Assembly (NCBI GenBank): GCA_905132765.1
Contig: CAJHQP010001865.1
Span: 1 to 64,000 of the forward strand
Reading direction: 5' to 3'
Length of the DNA stretch: 64,000 bases
From: Moricandia arvensis
Taxonomy: Eukaryota > Streptophyta > Magnoliopsida > Brassicales > Brassicaceae
Shown: positions 1 through 12,180 of the stretch, piece after piece
How positions within the stretch are numbered: the first letter of the stretch is position 1
Layout: each line of letters opens with the position of its first letter
Position numbers and translations under genes: made by a program
The notes under the pieces: model-generated
The model's input: only the letters and a program-made list of their open reading frames with translations
Told to the model about the DNA's origin: nothing
Database searches by the model: none

Positions 1-3000
1 ACGGGGTTAGTGGACTTGCAGACTACTACTCTGGTTTCTCGGTCCTTGGGCAGTGCTCGGAGACTTCAACCAGATCTTTAGAATTGACCATCACTCCAAC
101 CATCTTTCGGCTAAAGTGGATACTTCGGGCATTGAGGATATCAATATTTCTCTGCAGGAAGCAGAATTGTTTGAGGCGCGAGATAAGGGTCTTCCATTTT
201 CTTGAAGAAATAATCAGGATGATAATCTTATATCCACTAAGATTGACCACGCGTTTATCAACCACCAGTGGGGCTCATCTTTTCTAGATTCATACGCTGA
301 GTTCTTGGACCTGATCCAATCAGATCACACTCCTTGTTTATTTCGGCTACCTTCTCACACTCGTCGAGTGTGTAAGCCGTTTAAGTTCTTTCACCAGGTC
401 ACTGACCATCCTCAGTACTCAGAGTTGGTTAATGATGGTTGGCCGTTTGATCACATTGTGGGGACAAATCAATTCAAGCTAGTCCGGTCTTTGAAACTGT
501 TGAAGGTGGTATTGAGAGGTTTAAATAAGCTGCATTATAGTCGTATCTCTCGTCGGGTGAAGGAGCAAACTGCTGTGGTTGATAACTTGCAACGGTATCT
601 CCTTACTGCTACTGATCAGGAGACTGTGAGAGAAGAGTACACTCAACGGGATCAGCTCAACACTCTTCTTAATGTGGAACATAAGTTCTATAGGCAACGC
701 TCACGAGTGACATGGACAGACATTGGTGATCCTAACACAATATTTTATTATCGTATGGTGTCTCCACACGCGACAATGAATCATATTCATTTCCTGAAAG
801 ACCAGGATGATCGGTTTATTGGGGCTACGGAGGGTCTTAAGGAGCATTCTGCAAATTATTTTCAGAGTATATTAGGGACCACCGATATGCCGGTTTCTTT
901 GGCCTACCTTTCTGATATCCAGGATTTCCTTCCTTTTCGCTGTACTGAATTCCAAAAGGCTTATCTCAGCCAAACTGTCCTTGAATGTGAAATTAAGGCA
1001 ACTACGTTTGCTATGCCTCTAAATAAGAGTCCAGGCCCGGATGGATTTTCTATAGAATTTATCAGGGCATCTTGGGACACTGTGGGCAGCGACGTCGTTG
1101 CAGCTGTGTCTGAATTTTTCAGGAATGGAAGATTGCTTGAGGACCTTAATACGACTGCCATTGCTTTAATTCCCAAAAAAACTGAATCTTGTTCTCTCGG
1201 GACTACAGGCCGATCAGTTGCTGCAATGTTGTGTATAAAGTTATCTCTAAGATTATTGCCAATAGACTGAAACCTATCCTTCAGAAATGTGTTAGCCAAA
1301 CCAGGTGGCTTTCTTGAAAGGAAGAAGTTTAGGCGAGAATGTGTTGTTAGATTATAACAACAGAACTTGTTTAAAGAGTGGCATGTTGAAAGTAGATATT
1401 CAGAAGACTTTTGATATTGTTTGTTGGGATTTTGTCATCAAGATTTTTGAAGCTCAAGGCTTTCCGCAGATGTTTATTACTTTGATTAGAGAGTGTATAT
1501 CCTCTCCAAGGTTCTCTGTGGCTATTAATGGAGAGTTAGTGGGTTTCTTCCATGGGGAAAAAGGGTTAAGACAAGGCGATTCTATCTCTCCTTACCTTTT
1601 TATTATGGTTATGGAAGTTCTCTCAAGATTATTGGATAGAGCTGAGATGAATACCACTTTCCAGCTTCACCCACTTTGATCCACTCCACGTCTTACTCAC
1701 TTGCTATTTGCGGATGAACTTTTGGTTTTCTCGGATGACTCTCGGTCGTCAATCACTGACACTAGAAGGATAATGGCGACCTTTAAATCTTGGTCGGGTT
1801 TGGATATGAATAATGCAAAATCAGATATTTTTTTGGAGGATATTCAGATATTCAAGCTTCAGTAATGGCTGATTTATTGGGGTTCTAGAGAGGTTCATTT
1901 CCACGCGGTATTTGGGGCTTCCATTAGACCCAAAGAAGATTAATATGGCTACACTTCAACCGTTCTTGGAGAGAATTACTTCTAAAATCCATTATTGGTC
2001 GGTAAAGTGTCTTTCTTTTTTTGGAAAAATCAAGCTCATTTACTCAGTCATTTATGGTATGGTAAACTTATGGAGTTTCGTCTTTACTCTACCAAAGCAT
2101 TTTTATGCAAAAGTGGATTCTTTGTGCGCCTCTTTCCTTTGGAAGAACTCTACTTTGCGTCGGGTGGAGCTCGTGTCTCTTGGCCGGATATATGTAAGCC
2201 AAAAGGAGGGTGGCCTAGGCTAGGCCTAAGGAGTCTTGAAGAATATGATTTGGTTTTTCGACTTTGGAATTTCTTCTCTAACTCCAGTTCTCTATGGGTA
2301 GCTTGGTTATCCATAACCGTTTCATGATAACAACTATTGGCTTGTTCGAGATTCTCAACGTTACTCCACTACCATACGTGGTATGTTGCAGCTCAAGCAT
2401 CTCTTACCGCAGTTTCTTAGGTGTGCTGTTGGTGATGGTCAATACGCTTCTTTCTGGTATGACTACTGGACAGAACTGGGTCTGTTATATCTGATGTTTG
2501 GTTCTGTGGGCACTCGTCAACTCCGGGTACCTCTATCTGCTTCTGTCTCCCATGTGGTTGTTAATGGTGATTGGTAGTTACCTTCAGCTCGTTCTGAGAA
2601 TGTTGTTACTCTACAAATTGTCCTCTCTACATCCAGGGTTCAATCGCCTTCAAATGAACCAGATGTTTAGTTGTGGAGGGGCCAAACCGGAGGTTTTTGT
2701 AACTGACTTTTCTACTAGGGTAACATGGGATAGGTTGCGTGTAACTTCCCCTTATGTTTATTGGTATGATGTGGTTTGGTTCAAGGAGGAAATCCCAGGC
2801 TGCTCTTTTATTACTTGGCTATCTATGTTAGCTAGATTGCCACCAGAGATGCTTATTGTCAGGGGAATACAAGTACCAGACTCATGTGTTCTTTGTGCTG
2901 TTTGCTACTGAATCACATCAGCATCTCTTCTTCGAATGCCCATTCGCAGTTTCGATATGGTCTAAGTTCTGTGGCCGATTCATTTCATCGACTCCTGCTC

Positions 3001-3360
3001 ATCTGCGAGCAGTGGTTCTTATGTGTTCTCAGTTCCAAGGTCCTTATTCCTCTCATGTCAACGTGATATACAGGCTCCTCTTGCAGGTCATCGTATACAG
3101 CTTGTGGCGTGAGCGTAATGCTCGTATCTTCAGGAATGTGTCGCTCTCTCCTATGGTTTACTTCAAGTTGGTGGATCGTTCTCTGCGTGACAGGCTTCTC
3201 TCGATTCCCCGGGATCCTTCTCAAGCTCACTCGTTGCTTGAGTTGTATTTTCGGTTTGTTGATCCTTTTAGTTAACTCCTTTTGTAAGGTCTTTATTACT
3301 CTCTTTTCCTAATCGTTTTTGCTCCTTGTAATAAGCTGCTGTTGCAGCACTATAAAACTC
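1..3360 (+). mobile_element. Decayed LINE (non-LTR retrotransposon) ORF2, 5' end outside window
   Basis: Translating several frames in order gives a plant L1-type ORF2. First comes an endonuclease part with a LGDFNQI-like box near 50 and SDHTPCLF near 325. Then follows reverse transcriptase with NKSPGPDGF near 1023, IALIPKK near 1160, a GLRQGDSISPYLF box near 1565 and an FADE box near 1707, where FADD is expected. A zinc-binding RT-associated domain (zf-RVT) closes it at about 2750-3260. Many frameshifts and stops break the frame, so it cannot code for an active enzyme. No RNase H domain follows the zf-RVT part, unlike the LINE at 38-45 kb, so this is a different lineage. The 3' end is set by a short A-rich stretch near 3355-3420. 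Confidence 0.9.
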
Positions 3361-3399
3361 AAAAATGATATGAATTTTAACATTTAAACCAAGAAAAAA

Positions 3400-6300
3400 A
3401 AAGAAAAATCAGTGAATGGAGAATAATAAAGAATAATTATGAATGGAGCATGTACATCCCTATCATTCATCTCTTTCACAAGACATAAAAGAATCTCTTT
3501 CCTTTATTTATTCCCCCCCCCACTTTATTTTTTGCATTAATTTTGTCCTTTGCATACGTGTACGACTCATATTTTTAGTTATTAGTTGATTGTATTAAAT
3601 GCCATTATTATACATCTCTTCCACCAAAAAAATCATAAAATACTTTTCAATTCTCTAGAAGTCTTCTCATCAATAAATACATAAGTTTTACATTTGATTT
3701 TCTGCGTGTTTTTTAGAGAATACTTCTCTAAAAGTCTTTCAACTTTTCTTTCTTAAGAAAAATACGAGTAAACTTTTTTGAAAGTCTTCTCGAATAAAAT
3801 TTTAGTTTTGTCATGACCGAATTGTGTCAGAAATTTGATTTTCCACAAAAAAATTCGAAAAAGTCTTTCGTCGAAAGACTTCCAAGTAAAGTATTCTCAA
3901 CTATTACATAAAGTCTGATCACTGTCTTTGAAAGTCTGCAAATGTTAATTTTACAATTGACAATTAAAAGTAAAACATTTAGTTTTAATTAGAAGATTTT
4001 TAAGAAAGTCTTCTGCCGAAGGGAAGTCTTTTGCTAAAAGGAAAGTCTTCTCGATTTTTATTTTGGGAATTCTGGTTAAACTTTTGGTTATTGAAGAAGA
4101 CTTCTACGAAAATCTTCTACCATAAGAAAATCTTCTGTGAAAAGGTCAAATATGGTCAATTGCAAAAGTAACCTACGCAGACATCCACGACAGTGAGTAG
4201 ACTTCATGTAATAGTTCATAAGACTTCTTGGATGTCTCTCAACTTTTCTTTATTAATAAAAAAAATACGAAGTAAACCTTCATGTAAGTCTTATGTAGAA
4301 AGTCAAATTTCTAACACAATTCGGTCAATTACAAAACTAACATATTTATCCTACAAGAAGCTTTCTTTAGTATTTTCAAAAAAAAATTGGCAAATACAAA
4401 GTGAGCTAATCTTTACAAAGGAAGACTTCGTAACAAGTTTGCTGTAGAGTAGACTTCAAGATATACTTTTTAACTTTCAAAAGTGTTTAGTAATTTCAAT
4501 AATATCAAATCATGTGGTTTAATGTGTCTTCTTAGATCATTAAGATATAATTTTTTAACTTTCATGAGATTTAAAACTTGAACTTCACTTAAAATTAAGC
4601 TTCCCACTCAAATTTTTATTTCCCGCTTAAATTTAATTTTCCACTTAATTCGCGTTAAGTCTTCCGAGAAGTCTTCTATGAAAAAACTTTTGGAAAAAAT
4701 CTTCTGAGAAATATTTCTGAGAGAAGAATTTTATTAAGAAGTCATAATGATTGATAATGTTAAAAGAAAACTTTCCAAAACACTTTTAGTGAAGTCTTCT
4801 GAAAATTCTTCTAGTGAGACTTATGTTTATTTTTTGATCTTTTGTGAATTGACAAAGTTTTCTTAAAAAAATTTCTCACTTAGTTTTAGTAAATTTTAAC
4901 TAAATTTGTGTGCTCTTGTGTTTTGCTATGAGTGATAGAATAGTTAAAATGTTTCTGCTATGTCTTATCAATAACTTCAACAATGTCAAGTAGTTTTGGC
5001 AAAATAATATTTGTAGACATAAACATATTTACCAAATTATTTCCATTAACATCTCTTCAAGTTTACAAAAAAAAATCACAACTAAAAGACTACACACCAT
5101 TCATAAATAAACCATTAAAAAAATCTATTACACATGGAGCTTGAGATCATTCCTCTAAATAAGATAAGCTTGGACTCCAATTTAGGTGAGATATTTTTGG
5201 TTTCAAAAGACCAGGGGAAGTCTGCTAGCATAAAATTCATTAGAAAGCTTCACACGAATCCTTCCGAAAAATCTTTTGAGAAGTCTTCCAAATTATGATT
5301 CAGATTATGCCAAAAACATGCATATCAAAAAAACATTCAGATGTCATAAAAATGAGAAAAAACTTTAAAATGATTTTGTTATGCTTAAATAATAAATAAA
5401 ACAATCATGTTATTTTGAATCTACAACTATTAAGATACTACCATATAAAACACATAAAAATACATATCTAAATTTATAGTTATACATTTAAAGGAGTGAA
5501 ATATGAGAACGATATAGTGAAAGATGAGAACCATGTAATGAAAAACATGCAAAAACAAGATACATGGTGGGACAAACATAAGAAAAAATGAGAGATGATA
5601 TAAAGTTTGATATTTTCAAGTTCAAAAAGATTAGAGAGAGGTTGGAGAGTTTTAGAGTTAGAAACATTACATTTTTGTTGTAGCCATTTGAAAGGAAGTG
5701 AGAAAATATGTAAATTTTCTTTGTATGAGAGACAAATTCCAATTGGTTGAGAGATTTTCGGGTTCAAAAGACTTTCTTCTAGGCATAAAATGCATTTGAA
5801 AGCTTTTCAAGAAGTCTTCAGAGAAGTCTTCCAAAGTTCGACTCAGGTATGGAAGAATCATACATATCCAAAAATGTTCAAATAATACCAAAAACATAGA
5901 AAATTTTAAAAAATACTTTACTATGCTTAAATAATAAATAAAACAGTCACATTGAGTAGTTGATATGATTCTTTTTTGGAATCTAACATAGCACACAAAA
6001 ATACTTATCCAAAATTCATAGACTTATCTTTAAATGAGTGAAAGATGAAACTATGTAATGAAAAATCTGCAAAAAACAAGATAAATTAGTGAGAAAGACA
6101 TAAGAAAAAAATAAGAAATTGATATAAAATTTGGTGTTTTCAAGTTCAAAAAGATCAGAGAGAGGTTCAAATTTAGAGTCAAAAAAATTACATTTTTATT
6201 ACCTCCATTTTAGAGGAAAAAATATAATTTTAAATTTTCTTTGTATAGGGAGACAAAATTTCCAATTAGGTTACATATTTCTGATACAGAAGACTTTTCT

Positions 6301-7060
6301 GTAAGTTTTCCAATAGATGACTTTTAAAATAAATCTTCTAAAACCTAAATTTACATTCACGCCATAAGACTTACCCATAAATCTTCTCGTGCATTATTTG
6401 TTAGAAAATTTCACAATAAGTCATCTAAACCATAAAATTAAATAACTAACTAAATAGCAACAAATACTTTATTAAACTTAAAATACACTTTTAAAATGTT
6501 TAATATACACAAAACTAAACACATATAGGTCAAATTTAATATTTTTAAAAAATCTAATCCTAAGAATACAAACAATACTATAACATATGCTACCAAACAA
6601 CAAACCAAAGAATATCATAACTCAATCTACATTCACTTATCTGTGATGAAACAATTTCAATTTTACTAAATCTAAATTTATATCAATAAAAAAATTTATT
6701 ATTACATGATTTCAATTTCCTCCATATAAATATTTTTTATAAATTTTCTAAATTATTTTTAAGATCTAATATATGAGAAGACTTTCATGGAATTTCCCTA
6801 GAAGTCTACTCATACGCAGTGTTATAATAGTAGAAGACAATATATGTTTTTTGTTTGTTCATAAGGGGTTGGTCGTAAGTTCACTAGGCTTTTTGGTTAT
6901 TTTTCCATTTTATTGAAATTAAGGTAGATTTTTTCATTTAAATCAAGTTTTATTTCATTTTTGCCAAATTTTTCTTGAAATTTCTTCAAATTATCTGCAT
7001 TTATAAATATATTTGATTAGAACTCTAACTTCATTAACTAGTATATTATATTTAATATAA
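3400..7060. repeat. AT-rich gene-free region with many AAGTCTTC/GAAGACTT motifs
   Basis: No coding region is supported here. The sequence is strongly AT-rich, and the motif AAGTCTTC or its complement GAAGACTT (with close variants such as AAGTCTTT) recurs more than twenty times. Copies lie near 3660, 3793, 3859, 4010, 4042, 4098, 4221, 4426, 4668, 4682, 4790, 5281, 5813, 5825, 6287 and 6775. Several copies sit as pairs about 15 bp apart, as in GAGAAGTCTTC units. A 10-base C run lies at about 3513-3523. The origin is unknown. It could be a decayed transposon family built from short motif arrays. Confidence 0.6.
5186..6273 (+). repeat. Tandem pair of ~0.55 kb repeats
   Basis: Two diverged copies lie head to tail, at about 5186-5746 and 5747-6273. 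They share in the same order a TTCAAAAGAC stretch, a paired AAGTCTTC motif, TATGCTTAAATAATAAATAA, a CATGTAATGAAAAA stretch, TTTCAAGTTCAAAAAGAT and a TAAATTTTCTTTGTAT stretch. A third copy may begin near 6274 but fades within about 60 bp. Short open frames on the minus strand in copy 1 are not conserved in copy 2, so I do not call genes. Confidence 0.7.
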
Positions 7061-7071
7061 AAGTTTTCTTA

Positions 7072-7280
7072 TATTATGAGGATGATTGTTTGGATTGTAG
7101 ATGTAAGTTTCGCTACAAGATTTAATCTGTAATATTTCTTGTTATAGTTGTATGATATTTTGAAATAAAAAGACACTACAATTTTTATATCACTTGAATA
7201 GTTGCTTTAAAAGAACATGAACAAAAAAGGATGTAGATGATGTAGCTAGGTTTTGACTTTTAAAATAAATCTACATAATG
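7072..7280 (+). repeat. Dispersed ~0.21 kb repeat, copy 1
   Basis: This stretch is clearly related to 21162-21385. Both begin with a GAGGATGATT-like segment and share a TAGTTGTATGATAT or TAGCTATATGTTAT segment, an AGTTGCTTTA segment and an ACATGAA(T)AAACAAAAAA segment, and both close with TGTAGCTA. It looks like a small non-coding mobile element, but I could not define its termini. Confidence 0.55.
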
Positions 7281-7881
7281 ATTGCAAATGTCTTGACATA
7301 AAGTTAAAATACTAAGTTAAAAATCAGTCAAACATTACTTATATTTGCAAATGTCTTGAAATTAATCTTATATTGTTGATTGATTGTGAACACCACCAAA
7401 ATTACACTTAACATGTAATCTTAGTTAAATCCCAAAGTTTTTTATATCCAAGTAATATAATAGAATCTTTTCAAACTTAGATATTAGATATACATCACAA
7501 CTCATATGTGGTACTAAGTTTCAATAAAAAAATAACTCATATATGACACTTTTTTTTAAAAAAATTACCTTTTTATAATTATGAAATACATGTATTAAGA
7601 TGATTAGTATAATTTAATAAATTTGATGTTATTTTTCTATTAAAACCAATTAAAAATCTTTTATATTTTTTTATCAACAAATTTTATTTATTCATTATAA
7701 ATTTTAAATGTATAAAAGTTTACTTATTCAAATAATATTTAAATGATATTCCACGATATTCATCTAGTATGCAATAAAAGCTAAGATTAAACATAGAAAA
7801 CAATGACGAGATGAAAATGACCAGGAAGGGATGGATTTGATTGATTGTTATCAAAGTCGTACACTATTGATGAAACACTTA

Positions 7882-8150
7882 CCCTGTTCGTTTCTTAACC
7901 TCTGCGTCTAGCCGCAGCAGCTTGGAAAAGTACGGTGTGAAGCTGAAGTAACCGCTAACGGATTTTCAGAGACACAGAAAACGAGACGCCGGTGCCGCTA
8001 ATAATTTCAGCGTCTCATATATTTCTTGGTAATTGCCGCTGCGACTCGAAAACAGGGTTTTCAGGGCTTCATCGGTGTTGTGTGTTGCCGTAATAACAGG
8101 TTTAATTTTGGTCGCTGCTGCTAAACGCAGCGGTTAAGAAACCAACATGG
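7882..8150. mobile_element. MITE with ~40 bp GC-rich terminal inverted repeats
   Basis: The left end CCCTGTTCGTTTCTTAACC and the complement of the right end CCATGTTGGTTTCTTAACC match, and the match continues into CTGCGT(C/T)TAGC(C/A)GCAGC. This gives arms of about 40 bp around a 190 bp core with no coding potential. It is typical of a non-autonomous DNA transposon. A 12 bp direct repeat ACTATTGATGAA lies just outside at 7863-7874 and 8153-8164, but 7 bp and 2 bp separate it from the arms, so the superfamily is uncertain. Confidence 0.7.
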
Positions 8151-9200
8151 CTACTATTGATGAAGACCAAAGCAGAACTCCTTATTTTGCTACGTTGGTG
8201 GAGCCACGAGCATTACATGATGGAACTAAGCTGAAAAAGACAAGGCGAGATGCAACTAATCGACTTCCAACGACTTGATGAGAAAGAGACGAAGCTCTGA
8301 ATCCATTGATTAAGCCGAAAATGTCTTGTTGGAAAACATAGATTGCACGAACAAACCATAATCGAACCCGTTGCTACAGAAGCATGGATAAGAACTCCCA
8401 CAAACTCAAAAGCTTCATCGTCAGATGCAAAAGACAAATAACCACAGAGAAATCAGCAAAGGGAGATCCACAGTCGAGAAACACAAAGAAGCCAATCACC
8501 AAAAGGATCAACGCATACAAAGAAGCCAATCACCAAAAGGATCAACGCACCTAGATGTAATTGAACATTTTAACTTTTAATCCAAAAAAACTACAACCAA
8601 ATGAAAGAAACGCTTTAAAACAAAGAGGAAATTCGATCGAAGCCGTGGCTACCTTACGTCAGTCAAAGATATAAATTTGCACAGAAGATAGTGAGAGAGA
8701 AATTAAGGAGACGGAGAGAAAGGTATTCAGATGCAAATAACCCACGTACAAATATTTGAGAAATGAATTTGATTATGTGTTACTAGGGTCAGATTATACT
8801 TTACAAATAATATTAGTTTATTATTTGGTATGATGGTTACGCAAATAATAAACACTGCTCCATTATTTACATCATCATATTAACATTATAATATTGCAAA
8901 AAAATATGCATTTAACATTAAATTTATGAGAACGAACATATGCTACAAATATGCTTGACATGTGCATGTGTGTTCTAGACATATAAACTAATTATAATTA
9001 AGATTCTACAAAATTTATTTGTAGGAATCCCACAAATATAAGAGAGCACAGTTAACAATATATGTAGGTATTTAATTTATAATATATAATCCAAAGTAAG
9101 AGAAGACAAACAACAACTTTGATACACACAAACGTGACAGAATCTATGGTTTTGTATAAAGTCCCACATTTCTAATTAAGGTCCATTAGAGCAGTTAGAG
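8151..9200. other. Gene-free stretch with a 34 bp tandem duplication
   Basis: I see no supported gene. A 34 bp unit starting CAAAGAAGCCAATCACC occurs twice in tandem at 8484-8517 and 8518-8549. The rest is AT-rich spacer from about 8760 on. The purine-rich, less AT-rich part at 8160-8560 may be a remnant of a former exon, but its translations do not resemble a family I recognise. Confidence 0.5.
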
Positions 9201-9219
9201 CTACTAAAGACCCACTATG

Positions 9220-9840
9220 TCCTTCCTAAACCCTACCCGTGCTGTCTTCTTCTCCATCCATCTCCTTCCTTTACTTTCGATGCTAAAGCAACTTTAGCGC
9301 TGTTTAGAGAGACCGACAGAGAGAGAGATGGGGAAGAGTGCTAATAGCTCAAGGAAAGGGAAAAATCATCCAGAGCCAACAATAGCATCGAGGACACTGA
9401 AGACCTCTTTGAGAAATTACCAAAGACGCTATCGCCGGTGGCAAGCTCTCGGCCGCTCTTAGTGACAACCTTTCCGTGCCGATAAATCCCATGGTTCTCC
9501 TCTTATCTCCCTCATTCTTTCCTAAGGTTTTGTTTAGAGTTTGTGTGCTCGGTTGTTATGAACTGCAAAGTACTAACCTTTCGATTGTGTTTTCAGATGA
9601 ATCTAGAATTATGAATTTGGTGGAAGAAAATGCTTTCGATTGTGCCTTCAAACGGTTTATATATACATTGGTAGAAGCTGATCGAATTGAAGTTAAAGAA
9701 ACATTGAAGAGGACTTAGTGGGATTAGTGGGATTTCTGTATTGACTGTCATAACTACGTCGTGGAGAAGGTGAAGGGTAAGCTCTGGGGTAGGGTCAAAA
9801 ATCTCCGTCGTAATAACCAATATTTCTGATATCTAATTTA
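9220..9840 (+). pseudogene. NOP53/SMO4-like ribosome-biogenesis gene fragment (promoter plus first exon)
   Basis: An ATG at 9328 starts MGKSANSSRKGK, which resembles the N-terminus of plant NOP53 (SMO4), a nucleolar 60S biogenesis factor. After a frame change the sequence reads IEDTEDLFEK and, after another, GGKLSAALSDNLSV near 9434-9475, all of which fit that family's first segment. Only this N-terminal part is present and the frame is shifted at least twice, so it is non-functional. A telo-box-like AAACCCTA lies at about 9228, as is common upstream of plant ribosome-biogenesis genes, which suggests that promoter DNA was copied along with the exon. The sequence at 9597-9820 contains open stretches (for example after ATGAATTTGGTGG) that I cannot assign. 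Likely a fragment captured or left by a transposon. Confidence 0.6.
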
Positions 9841-10067
9841 TTATACATGCTTTTATTTAAAGTTAGATTGTTTACGAACGCTTTATATATAAGATACAAA
9901 CTCATAATGGTTATAAAATGTAAGTTATTATATATAAGATAAAGCCCAAAATAGTTATAAAATGCAAGCCCAAATCATAGATGACCTCGATACGTGGCGC
10001 ATTCTCGTTAATCGACTTTATGACATCGCTGATGTGGAGGGTTTCAGGAGAGAGGAACACTCATTTA

Positions 10068-10497
10068 TATATAAGATGTTCTCCATAATTTTATGTAATT
10101 TTACTTAATTGTCATGATTATTAATAATTATATATATATATATATATATTTATTACATAATTAAAACTAATATTATATTAATAATATTATATTTTATAAA
10201 ATAAGATAATTCTTATATATTATGTTGTTATCTTGAAAATAAACTTTACTATTATAAAATGTAAAAATAAAGATATAAAAATTATAATTAAATACAAATT
10301 AAGAAAAGATTTTATAAATATATTTTCTAATTTTTTAATATGATAATGTTGTCATTTTTAATTAATTTTATGTTTGACTTAAACTTTTTGGAAACATAAA
10401 TAAAAGCTTATTATACTAGTTTTTAATTAATAAAACATAAATTAATAAATATTTCTAAAGAAATTATACTCGCATGTGTAGACAAAACACCAGGTCT
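10068..10497 (+). mobile_element. Helitron-like non-coding repeat, copy 1
   Basis: This unit matches 10907-11163 continued at 14555-14700. Shared marks are GTTCTCCATAATTTTATG at the start, a (TA)n tract, TATAAAAATTATAATTAAAT, an AACATAAATTAATAAATATT block and the final CGCATGTG(T/G) plus ACAAAACACC. In copy 2 the end reads ACACCTAG followed by T, which fits a Helitron 3' CTAG|T terminus with a decayed hairpin around GCATGTG. In this copy the terminus is mutated. It carries no coding sequence. Confidence 0.5.
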
Positions 10498-10569
10498 CCT
10501 CTTACGCAAGCATAAGATCATTAAGATCATGATCAATGATGTTTTCTCACACATGATCTTTAATAGTAA

Positions 10570-10600
10570 CTAGAGTTTGATCCGCGGGTGTTTGTTTTCA
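10570..10600 (-). mobile_element. Possible Helitron 3' terminus, minus strand
   Basis: Read on the minus strand, the sequence ends CCGCGGATCAAACTCTAG followed by T. The CTAG plus T terminus next to a CG-rich half-hairpin fits the Helitron 3' signature of Brassicaceae. I could not find the matching 5' TC end. It is a short signal only. Confidence 0.35.
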
Positions 10601-10906
10601 GTTTTTATATGTAAATATTTAATTTTAATGATTATTGTACTTTAATTAAAAATTTACCATATAACTAATTATATAATATTATATTTCCTAAAAATATATA
10701 GTATGAGTGAGATAATATAATTTTTTTTTTGAATTTTCTTTTGTTTTGCATCTACTTTTATAATATCTTTATTTTATTAGTTTTGCACTGAAGTATTAGA
10801 TTAAAAATATATTAGTACGATAACATTTTTGAAAATTATTTTTATCAGTAATTTTTATATCAATAAATTTAGTACTTACATGTATAGTGAGAAGTGAACT
10901 TGCTTA

Positions 10907-11163
10907 TGTGTCACGTTCTCCATGATTTTATGTAATTTTGCTTATTGTTCATGTTTTTAATAATTATATATATATATATAATTAAAAGAATTTCTATTAA
11001 AATATTATATTTTAATAAAATAATATAATTTTATGTATTATATTGTTATCTTTAAAATTTATTTTCTATTATAAATTTTAAAAATTAAGATATAAAAATT
11101 ATAATTAAATACAAATTAAACAAAAACATTTGTATAAATATATTTCTAATATGTGAGTGTTGT
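10907..11163 (+). mobile_element. Helitron-like repeat copy 2, left part (split by an LTR element)
   Basis: This is homologous to the first 0.25 kb of the copy at 10068-10497. Its remainder resumes at 14555, on the far side of the LTR retrotransposon. The repeat was therefore in place before the retrotransposon landed in it. Confidence 0.55.
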
Positions 11164-12154
11164 TGATACGGCCTTGGATAGGTTGTTTTTCCCATGAATC
11201 ACTTCAAGGACGTTTGGGGGTGGTTCCTTGAGCTTTAAGGCTCTTGGATGGTGGATGATCTTCACAATAGGGTTCTGGAATACCCTAAGATTGTTTTGAT
11301 GCAGCTATATACGAGTGTAACCTCTTATAGGTTGATGCATGTTGGAAATCACGTAAACAAAAATGTTAACTTTCTGGTGATGATAGATGGATATGACCAC
11401 GTGAATGGACAAGATAGAAGTCTTAGAGAGACAATATTAAGCCAAAAAACTTGATGATTTTATTAAAAGATTGTGTGATTACATTATGTATTCAGCTTTG
11501 GCTTATATAGAAAAAAAAATAGAAAATCTTAATTAAAAATCTTGATTCTAATCTAAAAAGAAAAACCAAAAACCTATTTCTAGTGGGTTTAATAAACATA
11601 AAACCTATTCTAATTGGTTTATAAAACACCAAAACCTAAACCAAGTTGGTTTACACCTAACTAAAAAGCCCTAAACCATAAACTAAATAAATCGACCAAG
11701 TAAGGCTCAAGGTGGTCGGTCCTTTCTTCTCAAGGGCTGATATGGGCCTTGCTCGACCACGACACTTATAACCCGGACCACATAGCTTCTGATGTCTTCA
11801 ATCTGCTCTCAAGGTTCTTTTGGTCGTGTGTAAGCCAAGTTTTGACCACTTGCCTTCCACTGCATTCTCCACCTTCGGCCATTTACTCTTGCTTGATCGT
11901 CCATATGATAAGTTGGTCTCAGGATGCTCATGATTGTCTTTGGATCATTTTATGGCCGAACTATGATATTTCTAGTTGGTTCAGGTTGTTCCAATGCCGT
12001 TTCAAGAGCATTCTTCTTCTCTCAGTCAAATACCTCATGAATGAGACCTATCATCTCTATGAATGGCCTATGAAACCACATATTAAGCAATGACCTAACT
12101 GGTCCACACGTGGCCTTCAGATCCCTGAAGTTGAGGCTGATCCAGGTCATATCA
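11164..12154 (-). repeat. LTR, 3' copy relative to the element
   Basis: This is homologous along its length to 13532-14554. Shared landmarks include CATGAATCACTT near the left end, GTGGATGATCTTCACAATAG, a run of GGTTTA(A)-type repeats, CATATGATAAGTTG and GTTGAGGCTG near the right end. In element orientation it starts TGATATGACC. Confidence 0.85.
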
Positions 12155-12180
12155 TTCTCTCCTCCTTTAAAGGATTTATC
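12155..12180 (-). other. Polypurine tract of the LTR element
   Basis: On the minus strand the bases just before the 3' LTR read AAAGGAGGAGAGAA, a purine run in the position where plus-strand DNA synthesis is primed. Confidence 0.6.

Noticed and set aside
5480..5996. Overlapping minus-strand open frames in the tandem repeat
   Set aside because: They are hydrophobic, AT-driven and not conserved in the second repeat copy.
11749..12093. Plus-strand open frame of 114 codons
   Set aside because: It lies wholly inside an LTR of a minus-strand retrotransposon and is broken in the other LTR.
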